Below are positions 55,312 through 63,773 of a stretch of 64,000 bases of DNA, piece after piece. The stretch lies in NCBI GenBank assembly GCA_027214385.1, contig JAPVXR010000001.1:186001-250000 (forward strand). Reading direction: 5' to 3'. The DNA comes from Cryomorphaceae bacterium 1068 (lineage in GTDB: Bacteria > Bacteroidota > Bacteroidia > Flavobacteriales_D > Cryomorphaceae). Position numbers and translations under genes: made by a program. The notes under the pieces are model-generated. The model was not told the DNA's origin and searched no databases. It saw nothing but the letters and a program-made list of their open reading frames with translations. Position 1 is the stretch's first letter, and the number at the start of each line of letters is the position of its first letter.

Positions 55312-55959
55312 ATGATTCACGAACTCGGGAAGGAAAACTCCATCTTCAATGAATTTTTAAGACAAGTACGGGATGAGGAAATCCAGAAGGACAGACTCCG
55401 CATACGCCGTAACATGGAAAGATTGGGTGAGATTTTTGCCTATGAGATTAGTAAGTCCTTGGATTATCAAACCACCGATGTGACCACCCAGTTGGGAACT
55501 GCAGTAATGCGGGTGCCGGAGAGACTACCCGTCTTGGCTACCATTTTGAGAGCGGGCCTTCCGTTTCATCAGGGTTTTCTTAACTACTACGATGGTGCCG
55601 ATTCTGCTTTCGTTTCGGCCTATCGAAAGCACCTCAAGAATGAAGATGAGTTTGAAGTACATGTCGAGTATCTCAGTAGTCCGAACTTAAAGGGAAAAGA
55701 AGTGATCATTGCCGACCCCATGTTGGCTACAGGGACCAGTATGGCTTTGGTGCACAACGCACTTCTCGAAAGAGGGAAGCCTGAACACGTTCACATCGCT
55801 GCTTTACTTGCTTCCAAAGAAGGTGTTGAATACATCAAAAAGAACTTGCCCAAGAATATCACCATCTGGGTAGGGGCTATTGATGATGAGCTTACTGCTC
55901 AATCGTATATCGTTCCCGGTTTAGGAGATGCAGGAGACCTTTGTTACGGTAGTAAATAA
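55312..55959 (+). CDS. upp: Uracil phosphoribosyltransferase
   Basis: Salvages uracil to UMP with PRPP. The 215-residue sequence has the PRPP loop ADPMLATGTSMALVHNALLE and GAIDDELTAQSYIVPGLGDAGD near the C-terminus, as in bacterial UPRTs. tactttcg at 55288-55295 is a loose promoter match just upstream. The start MIHELGKENS is 29 bases after the previous gene. Confidence 0.96.
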   Translation: MIHELGKENSIFNEFLRQVRDEEIQKDRLRIRRNMERLGEIFAYEISKSLDYQTTDVTTQLGTAVMRVPERLPVLATILRAGLPFHQGFLNYYDGADSAFVSAYRKHLKNEDEFEVHVEYLSSPNLKGKEVIIADPMLATGTSMALVHNALLERGKPEHVHIAALLASKEGVEYIKKNLPKNITIWVGAIDDELTAQSYIVPGLGDAGDLCYGSK

Positions 55960-55970
55960 TTTTTTCGCCT

Positions 55971-56432
55971 ATGAGCTCTGAAGTTCTTCGGGCCATCAGC
56001 ATATTTTTTCTTAGTGCCACCAAATTGTTGTGGGCTCCCGGCACTGCTGTTGCTTCGGGACTTACTTTTTGGGAAACCGTAGTAATCACTAGTTTGGGAG
56101 GAATGGCGGGAGTCTTATTTTTCTACTACTTCGGTCATATGGTTTTTGTGGCATTCGACAATTGGAAAGCGAAAAGGAGAAAAAAAATTGTTGAGAAGAA
56201 AGTTTTTACTCGAAAGAACAGAATGGTTGTAAATGTGAAAAGCAAGTTTGGGATAATAGGCCTCACATTTTTGACTCCATGCATCATCAGTATTCCGATC
56301 GGCTGCGTGATCGCTGCCAAATTCTATTTTAATAATCGACTTACGTTGCCATTGCTACTTGTCTTTACTGTAGTTTGGTCTTTTATCTTATCGTTTTTCT
56401 CATTTTACGTGAAACAGATGCTATTCTCATAA
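55971..56432 (+). CDS. Small inner-membrane protein
   Basis: A 153-residue protein with about four hydrophobic segments (around residues 5-27, 33-58, 95-118 and 125-147) and a basic loop KAKRRKKIVEKKVFTRKNR in between. I do not recognise the family; it vaguely resembles small membrane export proteins. Its stop overlaps the start of the phosphatase gene (TAATG), so the two are probably coupled. Confidence 0.75.
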   Translation: MSSEVLRAISIFFLSATKLLWAPGTAVASGLTFWETVVITSLGGMAGVLFFYYFGHMVFVAFDNWKAKRRKKIVEKKVFTRKNRMVVNVKSKFGIIGLTFLTPCIISIPIGCVIAAKFYFNNRLTLPLLLVFTVVWSFILSFFSFYVKQMLFS

Positions 56433-57127
56433 TGCCAAAATACGAACACGTTTTTTTTGACTTAGACCGCACCCTTTGGGATTTTGATACGAATTCTAAG
56501 TTAGCTTTGGGGGAGATTTTTAATGAGTTCAAACTCAAAGAAAAGGGCATCGATTCATCTATTGAATTCATAGATGTATATCAGGATATCAATGAGAAAC
56601 TCTGGGATCTCTACCGAAAAGGATTGCTTAATAAGCGAAAGTTAAGGTCTTTGAGATTTTCAAGAACACTAGAGCATTTTGGTCTTGTTGATGAATACTT
56701 AGGTGAGCAGCTGGGTACAGCATATGTCGAGATCAGCCCGCATAAAACGGCAGTTTTGCCAAATTGCATGGAAATTCTGGACTATCTAGCCGGGCGGTAT
56801 GAAATGCACATCATTACCAATGGATTTGAGGAAGTGCAGAATATTAAACTCGATAAGTCCGGTCTTGCCAAGTATTTTTCGAAGATTATTACGAGTGAGC
56901 AAGCCGGGGCAAGAAAGCCTGATCCGAAAGTCTTTGATTATGCCTTTGGTCTGACCTCAGGAAAGGTGCATAATTCGCTTATGATAGGAGATGACCTCCG
57001 AACGGATATTGAAGGAGCTCGAAAAATAGAAATGGATCATGTCTATTACAACCCGCATCGGAAAGATCATTCAGAAGATCTATTCCATGAAATAGCAGAT
57101 CTGCTTGAGCTTAAGAATTTGCTTTAG
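56432..57127 (+). CDS. YjjG-type HAD pyrimidine nucleotidase
   Basis: A 231-residue haloacid-dehalogenase-family phosphatase. Motif I FDLDRTLWDF, motif II IITNG, motif III Lys in GARKPDPK and motif IV IGDDLRTDIEGA are all present. YjjG-type enzymes remove phosphate from noncanonical pyrimidine nucleotides; a match by family, not shown for this protein. I chose the ATG at 56432 where the family starts. The 3' end overlaps psd by 17 bases, tail to tail. Confidence 0.9.
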   Translation: MPKYEHVFFDLDRTLWDFDTNSKLALGEIFNEFKLKEKGIDSSIEFIDVYQDINEKLWDLYRKGLLNKRKLRSLRFSRTLEHFGLVDEYLGEQLGTAYVEISPHKTAVLPNCMEILDYLAGRYEMHIITNGFEEVQNIKLDKSGLAKYFSKIITSEQAGARKPDPKVFDYAFGLTSGKVHNSLMIGDDLRTDIEGARKIEMDHVYYNPHRKDHSEDLFHEIADLLELKNLL

Positions 57128-57776
57128 GGAGTGCGGCTAAAACCGTAACTGAGCCTGTAACCATTTCTTCCAGATTTACTCTGATCTCCGCGTCGAGTGG
57201 CAAGAAAACATCAACCCTCGAGCCGAATTTGATAAAGCCGAATTCAGTGCTTTGATCTACGGGAGAATCTTTTTTGGCATAACAGACTATCCTTCGAGCC
57301 ACCGCGCCTGCAATTTGTCTGAATAGAATTTCGGTTCCATTCGCATGCTTTACTGCTACCGTTGTGCGTTCGTTCTCGGTGCTAGACTTCGGGTGCCATG
57401 CTACGAGATACTTTCCAGCGTGATACTTAAAGTAACTTACCATTCCACCGATTGGGAACCAGTTGATGTGCACATTAAGTGGTGACATAAAAATGCTGAC
57501 TTGAATCCGTCTGTCTTTCAAGTATTCAGTCTCTTCAGTCTCCTCAATGACTACCACCTTTCCATCAGCAGGGCAAATGACTAAGTCCTCTGCCATAGTT
57601 ACCACTCGTTTCGGAACTCTGAAAAACTGCATGACCAGAGTTAGAATAATTAAACTGGCAATGAGTGATGCGATAAGGGCAATTGAACCGAAAAAGTAAA
57701 ATGAGATCAGATTGATTACTGCAAGAGAAACAAGTGTTGTCGTGATAATTTTATTGCCTTCCTTGTGAAATTTCAT
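57111..57776 (-). CDS. Phosphatidylserine decarboxylase family protein
   Basis: The 221-residue protein makes phosphatidylethanolamine from phosphatidylserine. It is the short form, with an N-terminal membrane pair (about residues 10-50, VSLAVINLISFYFFGSIALI) and a C-terminal FGSRVDVF motif where self-cleavage at the Gly-Ser bond gives the pyruvoyl cofactor. It follows cdsA by six bases, and lies at the end of the ftsH run; cdsA supplies its upstream pathway. Confidence 0.92.
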   Translation of the reverse strand: MKFHKEGNKIITTTLVSLAVINLISFYFFGSIALIASLIASLIILTLVMQFFRVPKRVVTMAEDLVICPADGKVVVIEETEETEYLKDRRIQVSIFMSPLNVHINWFPIGGMVSYFKYHAGKYLVAWHPKSSTENERTTVAVKHANGTEILFRQIAGAVARRIVCYAKKDSPVDQSTEFGFIKFGSRVDVFLPLDAEIRVNLEEMVTGSVTVLAALPKANS

Positions 57777-57782
57777 GAGTTC

Positions 57783-58610
57783 TTAGGGGTTCGAGTGAAC
57801 GAAGAGCATAAGGTATGTAAATGCTATTGGACTGGCCAAAAGTACACCATCAAATCTATCTAAGATGCCACCGTGCCCTGGAAGTAGATTACTGGAGTCT
57901 TTCACTTTCAAACTGCGCTTGAGTAAGGATTCAACTAAATCGCCAAAAGAAGCAGCGACTACAATAATAAGCCCCAGAATCAGCCAGTTAAAAATGGATA
58001 TTTCATTGGTATAGGTAGAAATAATAACTGCTCCTGTCATCGCGGCCAGGCCTCCACCGATGGTGCCTTCCCATGTTTTATTCGGAGAAATACGGGGAAA
58101 TAACTTGGTTCGACCAAAGAGCTTACCAAATACGAAGGCTCCTGTATCGTTTAGCCACAATAGAACAAAAAATCCGAGAATAACTCCCGGCTTGTATTCA
58201 ACTATGATTTCTTCAAATGTGAAAACATTCAGCAGCGCCAAAGGTGCCATGATATAAATGATTCCAACTATGGTATGCGCAATGTTTGTAAAGGGTTCGG
58301 GGCGTTTACGGTACAATTCGTATACGAATATAGCCATGAAGAAAGGGATGCTCAATGAAACAATAGCCGTTCCTGCCACCTTCAGTTTTACCAGTTCTAT
58401 GGTTACATATAGAGCCGTACCAGTAATGACTCCTAATGTACCTTGCGGATGATAGCCTCCAATTTTTACCAAGCTGTAGTACTCGAGCATTCCCAAAACC
58501 CCTACCACGTAGAAGAGTGATGCCAGAGTATATGGGTTCAGTAGTATAGCTCCGATTACGATAATCAGAAATACGAGCCCCGTGGTAAGACGCAGAAACA
58601 ATTCTTTCAC
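57783..58610 (-). CDS. cdsA: Phosphatidate cytidylyltransferase
   Basis: Converts phosphatidic acid and CTP to CDP-diacylglycerol in the inner membrane. The 275-residue protein has several membrane segments and the CDS signature SPNKTWEGTIGGGLAAMTGA with LVESLLKRSLKVKDSSNLLP and GHGGILDRFDGVL. Its start overlaps the DUF2007-like stop (ATGA). Confidence 0.96.
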   Translation of the reverse strand: MKELFLRLTTGLVFLIIVIGAILLNPYTLASLFYVVGVLGMLEYYSLVKIGGYHPQGTLGVITGTALYVTIELVKLKVAGTAIVSLSIPFFMAIFVYELYRKRPEPFTNIAHTIVGIIYIMAPLALLNVFTFEEIIVEYKPGVILGFFVLLWLNDTGAFVFGKLFGRTKLFPRISPNKTWEGTIGGGLAAMTGAVIISTYTNEISIFNWLILGLIIVVAASFGDLVESLLKRSLKVKDSSNLLPGHGGILDRFDGVLLASPIAFTYLMLFVHSNP

Positions 58611-58807
58611 AACTTCGTCTCGCTTATTATTTTCTTGGAACGTAACACATCGTTGACACTAACCATAAGGTCAATTTCTCCGATAGTCACATAGATGGAG
58701 TCCTGCTTATTCATCACGATTGCATCAATTCCATTTTCCTTGAGAATGTGCTTTAGCAATTCAATGTGTTGCAGATTATTTGAGCTGTACACTTTGACCC
58801 AGTTCAC
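58607..58807 (-). CDS. DUF2007-like small protein
   Basis: A 66-residue protein of the putative signal-transducing DUF2007 type: NWVKVYSSNNLQHIELLKHI, then NGIDAIVMNKQDS. I infer a GTG start at 58807, since the family begins here, an AGG lies just upstream, and the only in-frame ATG would run 56 bases into ftsH. Its stop overlaps the cdsA start (ATGA). Function unknown. Base use is like the neighbours. Confidence 0.75.
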   Translation of the reverse strand: MNWVKVYSSNNLQHIELLKHILKENGIDAIVMNKQDSIYVTIGEIDLMVSVNDVLRSKKIISETKL

Positions 58808-58817
58808 AGCCTGAAAT

Positions 58818-60935
58818 CTACTCCTTTTTTGCGATATCTTCGTCAGAGACCTCTTCTGAGCTCTCTTTTTCAACTTGAGTTGACCCGTTATCGCTTGTTG
58901 CAGGAGCGGTGGCTTCTGATGAAGGTGTGCCCTCTTCAGCTACTTCCATTGGCTTGGGCTTCTTCTCATCACCTTCGGGAATTAGGTGTTCCTCTTTTTC
59001 AAAGGGCCGCTTTCCGAAAATTTTCTCCAAGTCTTCTTTGAAAATAACCTCTTTCTCTAAAAGCTGGTTAGCCAACTGAGTCAGCTTATCCCTATTATTC
59101 GAGAGGAGATCTTTTGCTCGTGCGTATTGGTTTTCAACGATTTTCTTTACTTCCGTATCCATCAACTCAGCGGTTTTGTCGCTGTATGGCTTTTGGAAGT
59201 TATAATCCGAGTTTCCTCTTGAATCGTAAAAGCTGATATTTCCGATAGCTTCATTCAAACCGTAAATCGATACCATCGAGTAGGCTTGTTTGGTCACCTT
59301 TTCCAAATCGCTCAGTGCACCCGTGGTAATTTCATCGAAAATGACTTTCTCAGCTGCTCTTCCTCCAAGGGCTGCGCACATTTCATCTAAGATCTGGTCG
59401 GTAGAATTCAGCGAACGCTCCTCAGGCAAATACCATGCTGCACCCAAAGATTGGCCGCGAGGGACAATGGTCACTTTCACCAAAGGATGAGCGTGTTCGA
59501 GCAACCAAGATACCGTGGCGTGCCCTGCTTCGTGGTAGGCAATTACCTCTTTCTCCTTCTTTGTTATGATTTTGTTCTTCTTTTCGAGTCCACCGATGAT
59601 TCGATCCACTGCATCTAAGAAGTCTTGCTTGTGTACTTCTGTTTGTTTCTTTCTGGCAGCTATGAGGGCTGCTTCGTTACAAATGTTTGCAATGTCAGCT
59701 CCACTGAATCCTGGCGTTTGTTTGGCTAAAAAGTCGATATCAATCTTGTTGTCAACCTTAATGGGCTTAAGGTGAACTGCGAAGATTTCTTTTCTCTCGT
59801 TCAAATCAGGCATGTCGACATAAATCTGCCTGTCGAATCTTCCTGCTCTCATGAGTGCGCGGTCGAGTACATCTGCTCTGTTCGTTGCTGCGAGAATGAT
59901 AACCCCGCTGTTTGTTCCAAAACCATCCATTTCCGTGAGAAGCTGGTTGAGCGTATTTTCTCTTTCGTCGTTAGCACCCATGCTAGCACTTCGGCCACGA
60001 GCTCTACCGATCGCATCAATCTCATCGATGAAAATGATCGCCGGAGCTTTTTCTTTTGCTTGTTTGAAAAGATCCCGAACCCTGCTGGCACCAACACCCA
60101 CAAACATCTCCACAAAGTCAGAACCTGAAAGGGAGAAGAAAGGCACTTGAGCTTCACCTGCCACGGCTTTCGCCAAGAGAGTTTTACCTGTACCGGGAGG
60201 GCCTACCAATAGAGCACCTTTCGGAATTTTTGCTCCGAGTTGAGTGTATCGCTTGGGATTTTTCAAGAAGTCTACAATTTCCTGAATCTCTTCTTTCGCA
60301 CCTTCCAATCCTGCTACATCGTTGAAAGTTACGTTTGTACCCTTCGTTTTATCAAAGAGTTGTGCTTTAGATTTTCCGATGTTGAAGATCTGACCGCCGG
60401 CGCCACCGCCACCGCCTATTCTCCGCATCACAAACATCCAAACGGCTATCATTATACCGATGAATAAAATCCAAGTGAAGAGTTCTTTCCCCCATTCAGA
60501 GCGGGTTTTATAGTCATACTCGAAAGAGTATTCCGCACTCCATTTATCGAGTTTCTCTTGGAAACTATCGGCAGGGCCAATATCAAACTTGTAGTGCGGT
60601 CCTGAATTTTCAGCACCTGAGATAAGCGGCTGCTTGATCTTTTTGGCGTTTTCTTCTTTTTTTACAGCCTCTTCAGTAAGGTAGACCTCCGCCAATTGTT
60701 TGTTGTAGATCACCACCCTTTTCACCTCTCCGTCCTTGATCAATTCTTCAAACTCCGGCAGGCTAATGCCTGTCATATTGCCATTGAAATTGAAAAGATT
60801 GAGCGAAATCAGAACCACACCTATGATGGCGTAGATCCAATAAAAGTTGAAGGGCTTTTTTGGGTTATTTCCACCCGCTTCCGGCTTCTTCTTTTTAATA
60901 TTCTTGTATTGTTTACTGCTTTTTGAGTCAGACAT
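58818..60935 (-). CDS. ftsH: ATP-dependent zinc metalloprotease FtsH
   Basis: FtsH degrades membrane and short-lived cytosolic proteins. The 705-residue protein has two N-terminal membrane segments (about 30-50 and 155-175), an AAA domain with Walker A GPPGTGKT and Walker [14 protein letters not shown], and the zinc motif HEAGH (about residue 470). Its tail of about 50 residues is rich in Glu, Lys, Ser and Thr. It follows rsfS by 16 bases and is followed by the DUF2007-like gene after 10. Confidence 0.98.
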   Translation of the reverse strand: MSDSKSSKQYKNIKKKKPEAGGNNPKKPFNFYWIYAIIGVVLISLNLFNFNGNMTGISLPEFEELIKDGEVKRVVIYNKQLAEVYLTEEAVKKEENAKKIKQPLISGAENSGPHYKFDIGPADSFQEKLDKWSAEYSFEYDYKTRSEWGKELFTWILFIGIMIAVWMFVMRRIGGGGGAGGQIFNIGKSKAQLFDKTKGTNVTFNDVAGLEGAKEEIQEIVDFLKNPKRYTQLGAKIPKGALLVGPPGTGKTLLAKAVAGEAQVPFFSLSGSDFVEMFVGVGASRVRDLFKQAKEKAPAIIFIDEIDAIGRARGRSASMGANDERENTLNQLLTEMDGFGTNSGVIILAATNRADVLDRALMRAGRFDRQIYVDMPDLNERKEIFAVHLKPIKVDNKIDIDFLAKQTPGFSGADIANICNEAALIAARKKQTEVHKQDFLDAVDRIIGGLEKKNKIITKKEKEVIAYHEAGHATVSWLLEHAHPLVKVTIVPRGQSLGAAWYLPEERSLNSTDQILDEMCAALGGRAAEKVIFDEITTGALSDLEKVTKQAYSMVSIYGLNEAIGNISFYDSRGNSDYNFQKPYSDKTAELMDTEVKKIVENQYARAKDLLSNNRDKLTQLANQLLEKEVIFKEDLEKIFGKRPFEKEEHLIPEGDEKKPKPMEVAEEGTPSSEATAPATSDNGSTQVEKESSEEVSDEDIAKKE

Positions 60936-60951
60936 GTTGTTCTCCTAAATG

Positions 60952-61326
60952 CTAGAATGTATGTTCGAGTGATGTAACGTCTGCGTCAGCCCAAAGTTTT
61001 TCTAAATTGTAAAACCTTCGTGCTTCTTCTTTAAAAACGTGAACTACAACGTTGAAATAGTCCAGTAAAATCCATTCTGATTTATCTCTTCCTTCCGTGC
61101 TTACAGGATTTTCTCCTACTTCCGTAAAAAGGTGTTTTTGCACCGATCGTGCTATAGCCTCAACATGAGTATTGGATGTTCCGTGACAGATTATAAAGAA
61201 ATCACTTACAGAATTCGGGATATTGCGAAGATCGATAGCTAGTACTTCTCTTCCTTTTACTTCATCGATTGCTTCTAAGGCCTTTTCGGCTATGTCGGGA
61301 GAAGTGTAAACGGATTTTTTAATCAT
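60952..61326 (-). CDS. rsfS: Ribosome silencing factor RsfS
   Basis: RsfS (YbeB/Iojap family) binds L14 and blocks subunit joining in starved cells. The 124-residue protein contains VLAIDLRNIPNSVSDFFIIC, HGTSNTHVEAIA and EWILLDYFNVVVHVF, its family signatures. It leads the minus-strand run rsfS-ftsH-DUF2007-cdsA-psd, with a promoter-like element 22 bases upstream. Confidence 0.95.
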   Translation of the reverse strand: MIKKSVYTSPDIAEKALEAIDEVKGREVLAIDLRNIPNSVSDFFIICHGTSNTHVEAIARSVQKHLFTEVGENPVSTEGRDKSEWILLDYFNVVVHVFKEEARRFYNLEKLWADADVTSLEHTF

Positions 61327-61347
61327 TCAAAATTTTTACTCAGAGCA

Positions 61348-61355
61348 CAAAATTA
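61348..61355 (-). promoter_or_regulatory. Probable -7 element for rsfS operon
   Basis: On the minus strand this reads TAATTTTG, an exact TAnnTTTG match, 22 bases before the rsfS start in the 60-base gap shared with birA. A TTG at the usual -33 distance is absent. Confidence 0.48.
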
Positions 61356-61386
61356 AGCATTTTAGCGGTCTGAAGAGTTCTAAACC

Positions 61387-62115
61387 ATGATCGGAAAGTC
61401 AATCATAGAATTGGATTCTGTTGACAGCACGAGCAACTATATTGCCAAAGCTATCGATGCAGGGGAATACGCCTATGGAACTGCTATTTTGGCGCATTTT
61501 CAGACGAATGGCAGAGGTCAACGGACGGCAACATGGCAGAGTGACAAGGATCAAAACCTTACTTTTTCTTTCGCATTGCCTCTCAGTGGGTTTGATACTC
61601 GTGCGTTTTTTAGCGTTTCTAGAGCCATTAGCTTAAGCATCGTTTCAACCCTCAAGGATTATTTTAAAGGGGGTGTCAGAATTAAATGGCCCAATGATAT
61701 TCTGGTGAATCAGAAAAAAATCGCCGGAATACTTATTGAAAATAAACTAGGCATGAGTCCCTCGGCTATATGTGGAATAGGGTTGAATATAAATCAAACA
61801 GAGTTTTCCAAAATGCCCCATGTCACTTCTCTTAAGCTCCTTACGGGGAATGAAGTCGATAAGTATCACGTTTTGGAAAAATTACTGGGAAATCTCAACA
61901 TGGAATGGGAACTACTCAGCAACGGTGATTTTAGAAATCAGAAATCACGATACGAAGCAGAACTATTCGGATTAAACCAATTGATCTATTTCGAAGAGAA
62001 TGCCACCAAAATGAAGGGGCGCATTGTCGGTACCACCGAGGATGGCAGGCTATTGGTAAAAACCAATGGTGTAGAAAAAGCTTATCTGCCAAAAAGTATC
62101 AAGCTTCTTTATTGA
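61387..62115 (+). CDS. birA: Biotin--[acetyl-CoA-carboxylase] ligase
   Basis: Attaches biotin to the biotin carboxyl carrier protein. The 242-residue protein has the biotin-binding loop GRGQRTATWQSD and KWPNDILVNQKKIAGILIEN, with a small C-terminal domain. It lacks the N-terminal DNA-binding domain of E. coli BirA, so it should not repress biotin genes. Its 3' end overlaps the SRPBCC gene by 17 bases, tail to tail. Confidence 0.95.
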   Translation: MIGKSIIELDSVDSTSNYIAKAIDAGEYAYGTAILAHFQTNGRGQRTATWQSDKDQNLTFSFALPLSGFDTRAFFSVSRAISLSIVSTLKDYFKGGVRIKWPNDILVNQKKIAGILIENKLGMSPSAICGIGLNINQTEFSKMPHVTSLKLLTGNEVDKYHVLEKLLGNLNMEWELLSNGDFRNQKSRYEAELFGLNQLIYFEENATKMKGRIVGTTEDGRLLVKTNGVEKAYLPKSIKLLY

Positions 62116-62506
62116 ATTTTTCCTGAAGCCTGTCGGCAATGAAGTCGAAAAGGTTGGTCAATGGTTTCTGAACCATCATCTTCAAGAAAGGGTTCACTTC
62201 AGCAGTTACCTCCTGATATACCTCAGTTACAGCGTCGGCTTCATCAAAGAAAATGTCCATATTGATTGGGAAAGGAGCTTTTTCACCGCTCTTTAATTGG
62301 ATAAATGAAGGTGAATCTGCCTTTTCCAAATGGAGGTCTATCGTTGCCGTACCTTGAATCTTAAAGCTGCAATAGTCTTCTCGGCCTTCCCAATCTGAGA
62401 TTTTATCCATTGGAAGTAAGTCCTTGAAATTATCCAGATGGGAAACGTAGTTGAAAACCTCTTCACGAGGTGCATTGATGTTGACTTTTTTACTCTCGAT
62501 TTTCAT
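62099..62506 (-). CDS. SRPBCC-like lipid-binding-fold protein
   Basis: A 135-residue protein of the START/SRPBCC type: it begins MKIESKKVNINAPREEVFNY, the usual first strand and helix, and ends LTNLFDFIADRLQEKFN, the long C-terminal helix. I chose the ATG at 62506, two bases after the pyrE stop. The ligand is unknown; the family binds hydrophobic molecules. It is cotranscribed with pyrE. Confidence 0.82.
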   Translation of the reverse strand: MKIESKKVNINAPREEVFNYVSHLDNFKDLLPMDKISDWEGREDYCSFKIQGTATIDLHLEKADSPSFIQLKSGEKAPFPINMDIFFDEADAVTEVYQEVTAEVNPFLKMMVQKPLTNLFDFIADRLQEKFNKEA

Positions 62507-62508
62507 GC

Positions 62509-63150
62509 TTATGCACTCCAGTTTTGAGGATTGCTCCTCCATTCTTTCAGTGATTGAAGGCTTTCCTCATCCACGTAATTTAATTCTTTGGCCTCTTCAA
62601 TCAGGGCGGAATAGTTGCTTAGTGTGATCAAGTCACAGTTTGCTTTTGCAAAATTTTCTTTTGCAATTTCGAAGCCGTATGTGAATATCGCAGCCATGCC
62701 TATCACATCAACACCTGCTGCCTTGAGTGCTTCAACAGCGTCCAAGCTGCTTTTTCCTGTAGAAACAAGGTCCTCTATTACCATCACCTTTTGACCTTTT
62801 TCAAAGTAGCCTTCCACCTTGTTTTGTAATCCATGACCTTTGGATGAGGAGCGGACATAGATGAACGGAAGGCCGAGCGACTCCGCCACCAAGGCTCCGT
62901 GAGCGATTCCTCCGGTAGCTACTCCGGCTATTACCTCGGTATTACCAAATTTTTCACGAATATTGCGAACGAATTCATCTCTTATCAAAAGCCTGACTTC
63001 GGGGAAAGAGAGGGTTTGGCGGTTATCGCAATAGATTGGCGATTTCCAGCCGCTGGCCCAAGTGAAAGGATCGCTGGGACTGAGTTTGACGGCTTTTATT
63101 TTAAGGAGGGATTCAGCAATTTTTTGCTCTGCTGTTTGAGTGTTTTGCAT
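62509..63150 (-). CDS. pyrE: Orotate phosphoribosyltransferase
   Basis: Makes orotidine 5'-phosphate from orotate and PRPP in pyrimidine synthesis. The 213-residue sequence has the PRPP signature KVMVIEDLVSTGKSSLDAVE and FTWASGWKSPIYCDNRQTL. carA elsewhere in the window feeds the same pathway. Its start is only eight bases from the divergent NUDIX start. Confidence 0.97.
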   Translation of the reverse strand: MQNTQTAEQKIAESLLKIKAVKLSPSDPFTWASGWKSPIYCDNRQTLSFPEVRLLIRDEFVRNIREKFGNTEVIAGVATGGIAHGALVAESLGLPFIYVRSSSKGHGLQNKVEGYFEKGQKVMVIEDLVSTGKSSLDAVEALKAAGVDVIGMAAIFTYGFEIAKENFAKANCDLITLSNYSALIEEAKELNYVDEESLQSLKEWRSNPQNWSA

Positions 63151-63155
63151 GACTT

Positions 63156-63163
63156 CAAATGTA
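63156..63163 (-). promoter_or_regulatory. Possible -7 element for pyrE
   Basis: On the minus strand this reads TACATTTG, a TAnnTTTG match, ending six bases before the pyrE ATG; a TTG at 63189-63187 is 23 bases further up. Transcription from here would give a very short leader or none. Confidence 0.33.
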
Positions 63164-63773
63164 TAAAGTTTTCATAAACAATAAGTCAATTGTCCTTACG
63201 GACCGAAGGATTCCCGACGCAATCGGTGATAACCAGGTATATCTGACATATGACGATTTTGAAGAGCTATCCTACACCATCAATTTGTTGGAAAATTCGC
63301 ATCATTTAGAAGGTGTCATTTTTTATTACCACGACTTAGAAATGCTTTGGGCAGATTTCCGGGCTCACTTTAAGGAAATAGAAGCAGCGGGTGGATTGGT
63401 GCACAATGAAAACAACGAGTATCTGTTGATTTTCCGAAAGGGAAAATGGGATTTGCCGAAAGGCAAAATAGACGAAGGCGAAACACCTGAACAAGCTGCG
63501 CTAAGAGAGGTTGAAGAAGAATGTGGAGTTAGTGATCTGAAAATTGGTGAAGCGCTGGCACCTAGTTATCATACCTATGAGCAGGACGGTGTAAGAATTT
63601 TAAAGAAGACATATTGGTATGATATGACTAGTGCCCAACAGGAATTTACTCCACAAGCGGAGGAAGATATTGAAAAGGTTCAATGGCAGGATCTCGGAGC
63701 TAATATCGTAGAAGGTTTAGACACTTATCCAAATATTCGCGTGATCCTCGGAGGTGTTATTGCCCCACTTTAA
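63159..63773 (+). CDS. NUDIX hydrolase
   Basis: A 204-residue nucleotide-diphosphate-type hydrolase. The Nudix box is complete: GKIDEGETPEQAALREVEEE (about residues 104-123), matching GX5EX7REUXEEXGU, followed by CGV. The first 90 residues form an N-terminal extension with no recognised domain. The substrate is not known. It diverges from pyrE with only eight bases between starts. Confidence 0.9.
   Translation: MYKVFINNKSIVLTDRRIPDAIGDNQVYLTYDDFEELSYTINLLENSHHLEGVIFYYHDLEMLWADFRAHFKEIEAAGGLVHNENNEYLLIFRKGKWDLPKGKIDEGETPEQAALREVEEECGVSDLKIGEALAPSYHTYEQDGVRILKKTYWYDMTSAQQEFTPQAEEDIEKVQWQDLGANIVEGLDTYPNIRVILGGVIAPL

Noticed and set aside
62899-63177. A plus-strand open frame of 92 codons opposite the start of pyrE
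   Set aside because: It is a shadow of pyrE, has no homology-like motif and runs into the NUDIX start region.
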